This document shows positions 7,911-16,597 of a DNA stretch of 43,738 nucleotides, piece after piece. This stretch comes from CAZNHL01 sp964572965 (GTDB lineage: Bacteria; Bacteroidota; Bacteroidia; Cytophagales; UBA9547): contig CAZNHL010000038.1 in the NCBI GenBank assembly GCA_964572965.1, forward strand, positions 1 through 43,738, written 5' to 3'. Made by a program: the position numbers and the translations under genes. Position 1 is the first letter of the stretch. Every line of letters starts with the position of its first letter. Below the pieces are notes generated by a model that was not told the DNA's origin, made no database searches, and saw nothing but the letters and a program-made list of their open reading frames with translations.

Positions 7911-10565
7911 GTGAGTCATAATCCAGAAAAAGAACGAACCTACATGGCCCGTCACAATCGTGACTGGAAACGTTGGGGGCCATACATGTCAGAGCGCCAG
8001 TGGGGAACAGTGAGAGAAGATTACAGTGCTGATGGATCTGCCTGGGAATATTTACCGCATGATGCTGCACGGAGCCGCGCCTACAGATGGGGAGAAGACG
8101 GAATTAACGGTTGGTGTGATGTAAAACAACATTTGTGTTTTGCCCTTGGCATGTGGAATGGCAAGGATCCGATTATCAAAGAACGCCTTTTTGGTCTAAC
8201 AGGTAATCAGGGAAACCATGGCGAAGATGTGAAGGAATACTACTATTATCTTGATAGTACCCCTACACACTCTTATGTGAAAATGCTCTATAAATATCCG
8301 CAGACAGAGTATCCATATTCACAACTGATTTTTGAAAATGAAATGCGCGGTAAAAAAGAGCCGGAATTCAACCTGGTTGATACCGGTGTTTTTGATAAAA
8401 ACCGCTATTTCGATGTTTTCACAGAATATGTAAAAGCAGAGGAAGACGATATCCTGATTACCCTGCGCGTAATCAACCGTGGGCCTGACATGGCAACAAT
8501 TCAGTTACTGCCTCAGCTTTGGTTTAGAAATAACTGGTCTTGGGTAACAGACCCCTATCGCCCTAAAATTTCCAAAGTAAAAGAAAATGAATTACTGGTT
8601 GAACACAAAGACCTGGGTGTTTTCCATTTTTACTATGAGGGAGAAGGCGAAGCCTTATTCTGTGAAAATGACACAAATGAAGGGAAACTTCATGGGCACA
8701 AAAATGCAGTCGGCTACTGGAAAGATGGTATCAATGATTATGTGATTACCGGAAACCCGGCAACAGTAAACCCTGAAAATTTCGGAACCAAATCGGCTAT
8801 TCTTTATGAGCTGACGCTGGATTCGGGAAAAGAAGCTGTAGTGCGTCTGCGTTTGTGCGACAGGCCTAACGCAAACCCCTTTGGTGATTTTCAGGCAATT
8901 TATCAGGAAAGAAAAGACGAGTGCGACATATTCTACAGAGAACTTCAGAAGAATATTGATAACGAAGATTTAAGAAATATTCAGCGCCAGGCTTTTGCCG
9001 GAATGCTGATCAGCAAACAGTTTTATTATTTCGATGTGAATGCCTGGCTGAAAGGTGACCTTCGTACACCTCCTGCGCAGCGTTTGCACGGAAGAAATAA
9101 AGAATGGATGCATTTAAAGAACATGGAGATCATTTCCATGCCTGATAAATGGGAGTATCCGTGGTATGCTGCCTGGGATCTTGCTTTCCATTGTATTCCG
9201 TTGGCGACTGTAGATCCGGATTTCGCCAAAAGACAACTGATTCTTTTATTGAGAGAATGGTATATGCACCCGAACGGGCAGATTCCTGCTTACGAATGGT
9301 CTTTCTCAGACGTGAACCCTCCTGTGCATGCATGGGCCTGCTGGAGGGTTTATGAAATAGAAAGGGATTTGCACGGTCATGCCGATTTCAATTTCCTTGA
9401 ACGTGTTTTCCATAAATTGCTCATCAACTTTACCTGGTGGGTAAACAGGAAAGACAGCGAGGGGAAAAACATTTTCCAGGGGGGCTTCCTTGGCCTTGAT
9501 AACATTGGGGTGTTTGACCGTAGCCAGCCATTGCCTACAGGCGGTCACCTTGAACAAGCCGATGCTACTTCATGGATGGCGATGTATTCTTTGAATATGT
9601 TGCGTATTTCACTGGAACTGGCAAAAGTAAACTCGGCTTATGAAGATACAGCTTCCAAATTCCTTGAGCACTTCCTTTATATCGCAGGAGCAGTAGGTAA
9701 CCTTTACGGAAGCGTCCTTGATCTTTGGGACAATGAAGACGGTTTCTTCTATGATGTACTTAACATGAACAATGGTGAATTCACTCACCTGAAGGTTCGC
9801 TCAATGGTAGGTATTATCCCATTGTTTGCAGTAGAAACACTGGAGGCCGATTTTGTGGAAGATTTTCCACACTTCAAAAGAAGAATGGAGTGGTTTCTGG
9901 CTACCCGTCCTGAATTTACCGCATTGGTATCAACCCGCCCGGTAGACGAACACCGTGTCAGAAGGCGTTTCTCCCTGATCCGTGAAGGCCGTTTGAAACG
10001 TATGCTCACCAAAATTCTGGATGAAACAGAATTCCTTTCTGACTATGGGCTGAGGGCTTTGTCTAAATACCATAAAGACAACCCTTATGAGTTCAAAACA
10101 GAACATGAGGTTTTAAGAGTACAATATAATCCGGGTGAGTCAGACTCAAGTATGTTCGGGGGTAATTCGAACTGGAGAGGTCCTATCTGGTTCCCGCTCA
10201 ATTACCTGATCATTGAGTCTTTGATGAAATACTATTATTACTACAAAGACGAAGTGAAGGTTGAGCACCCTGTAGGTTCAGGAAATATGATGAACCTGAA
10301 AGAAGTAGCAGAGGAGCTTTCATACAGACTCATGAAAATTTTTATGAATGATGAAGAAGGCAAGCGTCCTGTTTTCAGTGATTCTCCGAAATTACAGGTA
10401 GACCCGCACTTCAAAGACAATATCTTATTTTATGAGTACTTCCATGGTGACAGTGGTGTTGGCTTAGGTGCAAACCACCAAACCGGATGGACAGGTCTTA
10501 TTGCAGATTTAATTCATTACCATTACCACCCTAAAGAAGACCAAATTGCCAAAAGCGCACTATGA
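7911..10565 (+). CDS. GH63 / MGH1-like glucosidase
   Basis: An 884-residue cytoplasmic glycoside hydrolase of the GH63 and mannosylglycerate-hydrolase-like (alpha/alpha)6 barrel group, acting on alpha-linked glucosyl or mannosyl residues. The N-terminal beta domain includes KRWGPYMSERQWGTVREDYS and RAYRWGEDGI. The barrel shows WAAWDLAFH-like, YEWSFSDVNPP and the C-terminal GLGANHQTGWTGL, which are characteristic. There is no signal peptide. The start is a GTG at 7911, supported by family N-termini that begin shortly before the KRWGPY block; an in-frame ATG at 7944 is the alternative. It overlaps the next gene by 4 nt (ATGA), so the two are translationally coupled. Confidence 0.9.
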   Translation: MSHNPEKERTYMARHNRDWKRWGPYMSERQWGTVREDYSADGSAWEYLPHDAARSRAYRWGEDGINGWCDVKQHLCFALGMWNGKDPIIKERLFGLTGNQGNHGEDVKEYYYYLDSTPTHSYVKMLYKYPQTEYPYSQLIFENEMRGKKEPEFNLVDTGVFDKNRYFDVFTEYVKAEEDDILITLRVINRGPDMATIQLLPQLWFRNNWSWVTDPYRPKISKVKENELLVEHKDLGVFHFYYEGEGEALFCENDTNEGKLHGHKNAVGYWKDGINDYVITGNPATVNPENFGTKSAILYELTLDSGKEAVVRLRLCDRPNANPFGDFQAIYQERKDECDIFYRELQKNIDNEDLRNIQRQAFAGMLISKQFYYFDVNAWLKGDLRTPPAQRLHGRNKEWMHLKNMEIISMPDKWEYPWYAAWDLAFHCIPLATVDPDFAKRQLILLLREWYMHPNGQIPAYEWSFSDVNPPVHAWACWRVYEIERDLHGHADFNFLERVFHKLLINFTWWVNRKDSEGKNIFQGGFLGLDNIGVFDRSQPLPTGGHLEQADATSWMAMYSLNMLRISLELAKVNSAYEDTASKFLEHFLYIAGAVGNLYGSVLDLWDNEDGFFYDVLNMNNGEFTHLKVRSMVGIIPLFAVETLEADFVEDFPHFKRRMEWFLATRPEFTALVSTRPVDEHRVRRRFSLIREGRLKRMLTKILDETEFLSDYGLRALSKYHKDNPYEFKTEHEVLRVQYNPGESDSSMFGGNSNWRGPIWFPLNYLIIESLMKYYYYYKDEVKVEHPVGSGNMMNLKEVAEELSYRLMKIFMNDEEGKRPVFSDSPKLQVDPHFKDNILFYEYFHGDSGVGLGANHQTGWTGLIADLIHYHYHPKEDQIAKSAL

Positions 10566-11800
10566 TAAAATTTGAAAGTTTTACCTTGGAAAATGGGCTG
10601 AAAGTAATTGTCCATGAAGATCATAGTACACCCATGGCGGTGATGAACATTATTTATAATGTAGGTTCACGTGATGAGAATCCTGAAAAAACTGGCTTTG
10701 CTCATTTATTCGAACACCTGATGTTTGGTGGTTCAAAAAACATCCCTTCGTTTGATGAACCATTGCAGCGTGTAGGTGGTGAAAACAATGCTTTCACATC
10801 ACCTGATATTACTAATTACTATCTGACATTACCTGCCAATAATATAGAAACCGGCTTTTGGCTGGAATCTGACAGAATGCTAAGTCTTTCTTTTGATCCG
10901 AATGTACTGGAAGTACAGCGCAAAGTAGTAATAGAGGAATTCAAACAACGTTACCTGAATCAGCCTTATGGTGATATATGGTTAAAACTGCGTCCTCTGG
11001 TTTATCAGAAACACCCTTATTCCTGGGCTACTATCGGTAAAGAAATCAGTCACATCGAAGATGCGACAATGGAAGATGTAAAAGCGTTCTTCTTTAAGTA
11101 TTATGTTCCGGCTAATGCCATTCTGGTAGTTGCCGGAAATGTAACAATACAACAGGTAAAAGCATTGTCTGAAAAATGGTTTGCCCCTATTCCTGCCGGA
11201 AATAAATATGTACGAAACCTGCCTGCGGAACCAAAACAAACAGTAGCAAGAAAACAGGAAGTAAGTGCTAAAGTACCCCTGGACGCAATTTATAAGGCAT
11301 ATCATATGGTGGAGCGTATGCACCCTGATTTCCATACATCTGATTTGCTGAGCGATATTCTTGGTCGCGGAGAATCATCCCGTTTTCATCAGGTTTTAGT
11401 AAAAGAAAAAAAACTCTTCAATTCGGCTGCCGCTTATGTAATGGCGTCTTATGAGCCTGGGATTTTTGTGGTGGAAGGAAAGCTGAACGAAGGCGTAAGT
11501 ATTGAAGATGGCGAAAAAGCTATTCAGGAATTGCTGGATGAAGTAATTTCACAACCGATAAATGAGGATGAATTGACGAAAGTAAAAAATCAGGCAGAAT
11601 CTACTTTGGTATTTTCAGAGGTAGAATTACTGAACAGGGCTATGAGCCTTGCTTTTGCGGCAAACCTGGGAGATATTGATATGGTTAATACAGAAATAGA
11701 TATTATCAGGAAAATCACTACAGCAGATATTCAGCGTCTGGCAAATGAAATCCTGAGAGAAGAAAATAGCTCAACGCTCTATTACAGAGCTGAAAAGTAA
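10562..11800 (+). CDS. M16 (pitrilysin-type) zinc metallopeptidase
   Basis: A 412-residue single-half M16 peptidase. The inverted zinc motif HxxEH is H48-LF-E51-H52 in GFAHLFEHLMF, and the downstream acidic ligand is in KVVIEEF (E125). The length fits the beta-subunit type (PMPCB-like, about 410-450 residues), which usually works with a second, often inactive, M16 subunit; none is adjacent here. No signal peptide is seen, so it is probably cytoplasmic. It overlaps the glucosidase gene by 4 nt and ends in an unusually long terminator stem that includes its stop codon. Confidence 0.93.
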   Translation: MIKFESFTLENGLKVIVHEDHSTPMAVMNIIYNVGSRDENPEKTGFAHLFEHLMFGGSKNIPSFDEPLQRVGGENNAFTSPDITNYYLTLPANNIETGFWLESDRMLSLSFDPNVLEVQRKVVIEEFKQRYLNQPYGDIWLKLRPLVYQKHPYSWATIGKEISHIEDATMEDVKAFFFKYYVPANAILVVAGNVTIQQVKALSEKWFAPIPAGNKYVRNLPAEPKQTVARKQEVSAKVPLDAIYKAYHMVERMHPDFHTSDLLSDILGRGESSRFHQVLVKEKKLFNSAAAYVMASYEPGIFVVEGKLNEGVSIEDGEKAIQELLDEVISQPINEDELTKVKNQAESTLVFSEVELLNRAMSLAFAANLGDIDMVNTEIDIIRKITTADIQRLANEILREENSSTLYYRAEK

Positions 11801-11849
11801 TTTTTAAAAGAAAAGGAAGCTTAAATGCTTCCTTTTCTTTTAAAAATTA
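11798..11849 (+). terminator. Very long perfect terminator hairpin including the stop codon
   Basis: Perfect 23-bp arms at 11798-11820 and 11827-11849 with a six-nt loop (TTAAAT). The left arm begins with the TAA stop of the M16 gene and runs through AAAAGAAAAGGAAGC; the right arm supplies the T-rich tail. It should work on both strands. Confidence 0.8.
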
Positions 11850-11987
11850 CTGGTACTTTACACATATGTTTGCTAACTTATTCTAACAAGGAAAGGATTG
11901 CCGACGACAGATAAAATGGCCCATATCCATCCTAAATATTTTTACTGACGTTTAATACTTATATACTTTTATATCTTTTCGACCTAT

Positions 11988-12203
11988 ATGAACAATTCTA
12001 CAAAAAACTTTCTGACTTTCATGCTGGGTGCCGCAGTAGGTGCCGGAGTAGTTTATTTACTAATGTCAGATGACGGTGATGAAGTGTTGACGGAATTAAA
12101 GAATAAAGCAAAGAAACTAAAGGAGGAGTTTGGTGACGAATTGGCCAAAGGAAAAGATTTTCTATCAGCCTTAACTGATGATGGCGAAGCATCCGATGCT
12201 TAA
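11988..12203 (+). CDS. YtxH domain small membrane protein
   Basis: A 71-residue YtxH-type protein with one N-terminal membrane segment (FLTFMLGAAVGAGVVYLLM, about residues 8-26) and a charged helical tail rich in Lys/Glu/Asp. YtxH proteins are small envelope proteins linked to general stress and stationary phase. It is the first of three tightly packed genes, 3 nt before the holin-like gene. The sequence TATCTTTT near 11970 is a one-mismatch -7 element and may drive the operon. Confidence 0.8.
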   Translation: MNNSTKNFLTFMLGAAVGAGVVYLLMSDDGDEVLTELKNKAKKLKEEFGDELAKGKDFLSALTDDGEASDA

Positions 12204-12206
12204 ATT

Positions 12207-12626
12207 ATGGAAACTACAACTGAAAATACTGAAAAACATCCTAGTGAAGACTTCTTTGGTGAGTTGAAAAGTGCTGCGTTGAAGCATTTCAGCAATAAAC
12301 TTGAACTCACCAAACTTACGGTAATAGAGATAGGAGCAAGAATAGCCGGACTATTAACAGCCTTGGTTGTGGTATCCATTATTCTCTTCTTCTTTTTAGG
12401 TTATGCAAGTTTCTTACTAGGTCTTTTCTTATCCGAGAAAATGGGGGGAAATTACTTCTATGGTTTTGGCTCTGTCTCTATTGCGCTATTGGTACTAATG
12501 GTGGTCGTATTTACTTTCAGGAAGCCGTGGATAGAAATTCCGGTTTCTAATCAGATAATTAAGATTATTTTCGATAATCAATATGAAGAAGATACAAGAC
12601 ATAAAGAGCCTGCAGAACGCCCGTAA
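12207..12626 (+). CDS. Holin superfamily III / YqjE-like membrane protein
   Basis: A 139-residue protein with a charged cytoplasmic N-terminus and two strong membrane hairpins (IAGLLTALVVVSIILFFFLGYASFLL is split by polar turns; a second lies near SIALLVLMVVVFTF). It matches the layout of the DUF1469/YqjE family, which is named phage holin in databases but in this context is a chromosomal envelope protein, not a lysis gene: no endolysin or other phage gene is nearby. Its 3-prime end overlaps the next gene by 44 nt. Confidence 0.75.
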   Translation: METTTENTEKHPSEDFFGELKSAALKHFSNKLELTKLTVIEIGARIAGLLTALVVVSIILFFFLGYASFLLGLFLSEKMGGNYFYGFGSVSIALLVLMVVVFTFRKPWIEIPVSNQIIKIIFDNQYEEDTRHKEPAERP

Positions 12627-12945
12627 GCAACTTCAGTCTGATACAAAAGCTTCAGGAGAGGTACTGATGAAGAAGATTGACTACCTGCGTGAAAATACGA
12701 TGAGCGTCATCTGGCATCATATCTCACCTTTCAACGACGGTCAGACAAAGGGAATAGAAGGCGCGTTAAAGTTTGTGAATAAAAATGTTTTTGAGAACGT
12801 TTTAGGACTCAGCGACAAGCATCATGGAGATCACAAACACAGACACTCTAACCAGATATTAGTAAAACTTTTAGATTACTTCCTGGTCAAGTATTCTGTA
12901 AAAGGTGCGGGAAGACTTTTAGGAGCTTTGCTGGGAAAAAGATAA
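12583..12945 (+). CDS. Unknown small protein of the YtxH/YqjE-like cassette
   Basis: A 120-residue basic protein, helical, with a His-rich patch (HHGDHKHRHSNQ) in the middle and a C-terminal amphipathic or weakly hydrophobic stretch (GAGRLLGALLGKR). I do not recognise a domain. Position after a YtxH gene and a YqjE-like gene suggests a counterpart of the third member of the enterobacterial yqjD-yqjE-yqjK group, by context only. The start at 12583 lies inside the previous gene; a later in-frame ATG at about 12667 would shorten it by 28 codons and remove the overlap. Confidence 0.6.
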   Translation: MKKIQDIKSLQNARKQLQSDTKASGEVLMKKIDYLRENTMSVIWHHISPFNDGQTKGIEGALKFVNKNVFENVLGLSDKHHGDHKHRHSNQILVKLLDYFLVKYSVKGAGRLLGALLGKR

Positions 12946-12984
12946 AAAAAGCCGTTCCGCAATCATTTGTGGAACGGCTTTTTT
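12945..12984 (+). terminator. Bidirectional terminator between convergent genes
   Basis: Fourteen-bp perfect arms (AAAAAAGCCGTTCC at 12945-12958, complement at 12971-12984) flanked by A and T runs, so it can stop transcription from both the envelope cassette and adk. Confidence 0.85.
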
Positions 12985-13026
12985 ATGAAACAGATGCTTG
13001 AGCGAAGTCGAAAGCGCCTGTTTCAT
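12985..13026. repeat. Short inverted repeat around a TGAGCGAAGTCGAA core
   Basis: Nine-bp arms ATGAAACAG (12985-12993) and CTGTTTCAT (13018-13026) enclose GCTTGAGCGAAGTCGAAAGC. The core resembles a short intergenic repeat common in many Bacteroidota. It lies between the terminator and the end of adk. Confidence 0.5.
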
Positions 13027-13040
13027 GGTTTTTTTATTGA

Positions 13041-13616
13041 TTAATTCAAAGAATCAACTGCTGTACAGATCTGATTGAAAATAGTGTCAATCTCACCGAT
13101 ACCGTTAATGCCTTTAAATTTATTCTGTTTTTTATAGTATTCAGCTACAGGCAATGTTTCTGCCAGGTAAACTTTGATACGGTTATTGATTTTTTCTTCG
13201 TCCTGATCATCAACGCGGCCTGAAGTTTTTCCTCTTTCACGGATACGTTTTTTCAACTCTTCCTCTTCAACTTCAAGGGCAATCATACCGCTGATCGGAG
13301 TTTTTCTTTCAGCAAGCATTTTGTCCAAAGCTTCTGCCTGGGCAACAGTGCGAGGGAAACCATCAAAAATCACACCTTTAGCATCAGGGCTTCCTTTGAT
13401 TTTATCCTCAACCATACTGATCACAACAGAATCAGGTACAAGGTTGCCATCATTCATATATTTCTGAGCAAGCTTACCAAGTTCTGTACCTTCACTCAGG
13501 TGTTTTCTGAAAAGGTCTCCTGTAGAAAGGTGTGCCAGTTTATATTTTTCAATCAGTTTCTCACTTTGAGTGCCTTTGCCTGCACCCGGAGGGCCAAAGA
13601 GTACGATGTTTAACAT
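13041..13616 (-). CDS. adk: Adenylate kinase
   Basis: Cytoplasmic enzyme converting ATP plus AMP to two ADP. The P-loop is GPPGAGKGT at residues 8-16, followed by the AMP-binding HLSTGDLFR and FDGFPRT, and the LID region GKTSGRVDDQDEEKINNR. At 191 residues it is the short-LID form without a zinc-binding insert, usual for Bacteroidota. All catalytic arginines expected in these motifs are present. Confidence 0.97.
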   Translation of the reverse strand: MLNIVLFGPPGAGKGTQSEKLIEKYKLAHLSTGDLFRKHLSEGTELGKLAQKYMNDGNLVPDSVVISMVEDKIKGSPDAKGVIFDGFPRTVAQAEALDKMLAERKTPISGMIALEVEEEELKKRIRERGKTSGRVDDQDEEKINNRIKVYLAETLPVAEYYKKQNKFKGINGIGEIDTIFNQICTAVDSLN

Positions 13617-13675
13617 ATTTCTTTTCTTATTAGAATGTAAAGGTTGGGAAAAATTTTCTTAGCGACAAGAAAGAT

Positions 13676-13786
13676 TTTTAGACAAGAGACGCTAGATATG
13701 AGAAGAATACGAATCTATTGTAATAAGAGAACAAATAACTTTTTTACTCTCCTGTCTAAAATCTAGTGTCTAACGTCTTTTGTCTT
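13676..13786. repeat. Imperfect inverted repeat between adk and the M42-like gene
   Basis: The left side (AGACAAGAGACGCTAGATA, from about 13679) and the reverse complement of the right side (AGACAAAAGACGTTAGACA, ending about 13785) agree at roughly four of five positions. The short TAGAC words are repeated several times in the right arm. It looks like a decayed intergenic repeat or folded leader; no function is evident. Confidence 0.4.
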
Positions 13787-14699
13787 ATAGTTTGCGCATC
13801 AGTTCTTTATACATAGACAGCATTGAGGCAATGTCCTTTTTATGGACAATCTCATCTGGGGTGTGTACATTATCTTCTGGTGCTCCTACAAAGCACCAGT
13901 CGATAGGATATGGAGAAGACTGAAGTTCTTTACCATCACTCCCGCCGGCGCCTTCAACTTCTAGCTGATAGTTAATGCCACTTTTTTTAGCGATTTCAAT
14001 AATTCTGTTGAGGTAACTCCTGCGTGGGATTCTTGTGTCGCGCATAGAAATAGCCACGCCTTTACCATGGGTTACACCCTCTGTCATCCAGGTAATATCA
14101 CAAACCAATGCCTGTCGGATCTGGAATCGCTCGTACAGGTATTTTATGAGGAAAGGAACCGTGCCCCCACCATGTTCTTCATAGCAGGAGAAAACAAGTA
14201 CACCGTCCTTAAGTGTTTCTGCAACTTTAAGAGCCGTCCATACACCTAGCCTGTTATCCAGATAGCAGGACTGTACAAAATCTTCTGTTTCCCTGAAATC
14301 GCATTTGAATACCAATTCAGTGCCACGGTCCAGTTTATGAAGCGCATCGCAAACCAGGTAATTAGAATCTTCATCATAAACCAGGTTGCAGGTAATGGGG
14401 CCACTTTTGTCTTTGCCGACAAGAGTATGACCGGTTTTGTGATGCGGCCCTCCGATAGGAACTAAGTGATTATCGTAACGTACAGTATAACCGATAGAAT
14501 CCATATGGGCGAAAACAGCTGTGCGCGGTTTGCCAAAAACTAACATCAGGCAATCCTGAAACTCCGGTCCGTGAATAATCTCGGGCTGAACCTGCCAGGA
14601 AGCAGCGTTTTGGGAGACATAATCCAATATGAATTCCTTCATTTGCGTTTCATTGCCGGAAGGCGAATGAATTTGGCAAAGTTGTTGTAGTAGTTGCAT
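13785..14699 (-). CDS. M42-like (M20/M42 superfamily) aminopeptidase
   Basis: A 304-residue co-catalytic metallopeptidase. Metal ligands can be followed along the sequence: H65 in AHMDSIGY, D148 in YLDNRLG, the EE pair E174-E175 in CYEEHGGG, D201 in VCDIT, and H279 in DNVHTPDE. This is the M42 order, and the chain is a little shorter than glutamyl-aminopeptidase-type enzymes (about 340-360), mostly by reduction of the small inserted beta domain. Probably a cytoplasmic peptide-trimming enzyme. It is separated from adk by a repeat-like spacer and is divergent from the TPR gene. Confidence 0.85.
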   Translation of the reverse strand: MQLLQQLCQIHSPSGNETQMKEFILDYVSQNAASWQVQPEIIHGPEFQDCLMLVFGKPRTAVFAHMDSIGYTVRYDNHLVPIGGPHHKTGHTLVGKDKSGPITCNLVYDEDSNYLVCDALHKLDRGTELVFKCDFRETEDFVQSCYLDNRLGVWTALKVAETLKDGVLVFSCYEEHGGGTVPFLIKYLYERFQIRQALVCDITWMTEGVTHGKGVAISMRDTRIPRRSYLNRIIEIAKKSGINYQLEVEGAGGSDGKELQSSPYPIDWCFVGAPEDNVHTPDEIVHKKDIASMLSMYKELMRKL

Positions 14700-14770
14700 G
14701 TGAAAAATTACCTTAAATTAGCCGAAGTAAAAATTACCAGGAACAACAAAGTTAAGCCCGTAATTGGATA

Positions 14771-15946
14771 ATGAGAAGTTTACTCTTAATAACTCTATTA
14801 ACGATCTCTATAAACTTAAGGTTGAAGGCTCAATCGGCTGATACCACACATTATTTAATGGATGATGTTGAAATGCAGATTGAGTCTTCAGAAGCGTTGA
14901 ACAGTATGTACAACTTTAAGTTTTCTGAATCTACTGCCGGTTTCAATGCTATTAAAGCGGCACACCCTCGGCACCCTCTTCCATATTTTCTTTTGGGTTT
15001 ACAGGAGTTCTGGAAGTATCTCGCAAATGATACCAATGAATCTATTGATAAGCGGTTTATAGCTTATATGGATTCATCCATATATTTCGCTGAGAAAATG
15101 TTTGATGCTAATGAGAATAATACCGAAGCCCGGTTTTTTCTTGCGGCAGCGTATGGATTCAAAGGCCGTTTATTTGCTGATCGCGGAAAATGGGTAAAGG
15201 CTGCAGGAGTTGCGAAGGGGGCCTATAAGTACCTTCCTAAAAAGGGAGAGGGGCCTAATCAATATAGCACCGAGTTTTTATTTGGTGATGGAATTGCTAA
15301 CTATTACAGCGTTTGGCTTCCTGAAAACTATTCTATTTTAAAACCTGTGGTAATGGTTTTTGGTAAAGGAGAAAAGGGTTTGGGAATAAAGCAGTTGACC
15401 GAAGTTGCAAACAATGCTTTTTACACAAGGGTAGAAGCTCAGACATACCTGATGGATATTTACTTTACAAAAGAAGAGCCGATACAACCTCAAAAGGCCC
15501 TTCCGTATATTAAATATTTGAGCGATACTTATCCTGATAATCCTTATTTCCAGAGGTTTTACATGAGAATCACTTATTCATGCGGCCAAATAACAGAGAC
15601 TGAACGGGTAGCTAAAGAAGTCCTTGAAAAAACGGATAATAAATATCCTTTTTATGATGCGATGACAGCGCGGTATGCTTGTTTCTATTTGGGCTATATA
15701 CAACGGTACCGATATGCGAACAGGGATAAAGCGAAAGAGTACCTGAAGCTGACAATAAAATATTCGGAAGAGTTGAAAATGTATGATAGTGGGTTTTATT
15801 GGTGGTCAATGGCCTATATTGCGCAAATGGCTATCGAAGAGAAAGACAACGCTACAGCTAAGGAGTATTATGAGAAAGTGAAAAAATATGCTGATAAAGG
15901 ACATACAGCATATAATGAAGCGAAAGAGTGGTTGAAAAAAAATTAA
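14771..15946 (+). CDS. Exported TPR-like repeat protein of unknown function
   Basis: A 391-residue protein with an N-terminal signal peptide (ends near LRLKAQS), so periplasmic or envelope-associated. The mature part is all-helical and shows degenerate tetratricopeptide-like pairs (ARFFLAAAYGFKGRLFADRGKW; ARYACFYLGYIQRYRYANRDKAKEYL; AKEYYEKVKKYADKG). The region FNAIKAAHPRHPLPYFLLGL is typical of a Bacteroidota family of exported TPR proteins with no known role, probably a protein-protein scaffold. Confidence 0.7.
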   Translation: MRSLLLITLLTISINLRLKAQSADTTHYLMDDVEMQIESSEALNSMYNFKFSESTAGFNAIKAAHPRHPLPYFLLGLQEFWKYLANDTNESIDKRFIAYMDSSIYFAEKMFDANENNTEARFFLAAAYGFKGRLFADRGKWVKAAGVAKGAYKYLPKKGEGPNQYSTEFLFGDGIANYYSVWLPENYSILKPVVMVFGKGEKGLGIKQLTEVANNAFYTRVEAQTYLMDIYFTKEEPIQPQKALPYIKYLSDTYPDNPYFQRFYMRITYSCGQITETERVAKEVLEKTDNKYPFYDAMTARYACFYLGYIQRYRYANRDKAKEYLKLTIKYSEELKMYDSGFYWWSMAYIAQMAIEEKDNATAKEYYEKVKKYADKGHTAYNEAKEWLKKN

Positions 15947-15982
15947 TCGGAATTTACGTTAAATAGCAAACGGTTATATATT

Positions 15983-16453
15983 CTATGGAATAGGAAGCAC
16001 TTTCGACTCTTTAAAGGTAGAAAGTGCAACCATAGATTGCATATTACCTATTTCTTCGATCTGGCTCAATGTGTCCAAAATCAAACTTTGATAAGCCGGA
16101 ATATCTTTTACCAATACTTTCAGTAAAAAATCCCCTTGTCCGGTAATATGGTGACATTCTACAACTTCTTTGATTGTATTAATTTTGTCAACAAATGCCT
16201 TAATCTGATTCATTTTGTGGCTTGAAAGTGAAACCAGAATGAAGATGTTCACACCCAATCCAAGCTTTTCTTTATCGAGAGTAGCATGGTAGCTTTTAAT
16301 CAATCCGCTTTGTTCCAGTTTCTTGACACGTTCGAGTGTAGGTGCTGGTGACAACCCAATTTCTTTAGCCAACTGTGCATTGGTAATTTTGGCATCCTTC
16401 TGAAGGATTTCCAGAATTTTTCTGTCAATGATATCAAGGCGTAAGCTACTCAT
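15983..16453 (-). CDS. Lrp/AsnC family transcriptional regulator
   Basis: A 156-residue Lrp-type regulator. The N-terminal winged helix-turn-helix spans about residues 5-55 (LDIIDRKILEILQKDAKITN, then AQLAKEIGLSPAPTLERVKKLE) and the C-terminal ligand-binding RAM domain follows (LVSLSSHKMNQIKAF, GQGDFLLKVLVKD). Such proteins form dimers and octamers and sense amino acids. It is convergent with the TPR gene and divergent from the membrane protein at 16598, sharing a 144-nt AT-rich intergenic region. Confidence 0.92.
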   Translation of the reverse strand: MSSLRLDIIDRKILEILQKDAKITNAQLAKEIGLSPAPTLERVKKLEQSGLIKSYHATLDKEKLGLGVNIFILVSLSSHKMNQIKAFVDKINTIKEVVECHHITGQGDFLLKVLVKDIPAYQSLILDTLSQIEEIGNMQSMVALSTFKESKVLPIP

Positions 16454-16597
16454 GAATGCAAAATTATATTTTGTTAAATTAATGAAATAAAAAATTTAAA
16501 ATCAAACATTTGCAATATTCTTAATATTGTATGTAGGAGTTAAGCGTTTTTTCATTGAAAACTTTATATTTGATAAAAAGCTTATTCATTATTCTAC

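Noticed and set aside
12207..12626. Prophage lysis gene (holin)
   Set aside because: The fold is holin-superfamily-like, but the gene sits in a YtxH-type envelope cassette between housekeeping genes, with no endolysin or phage structural genes.
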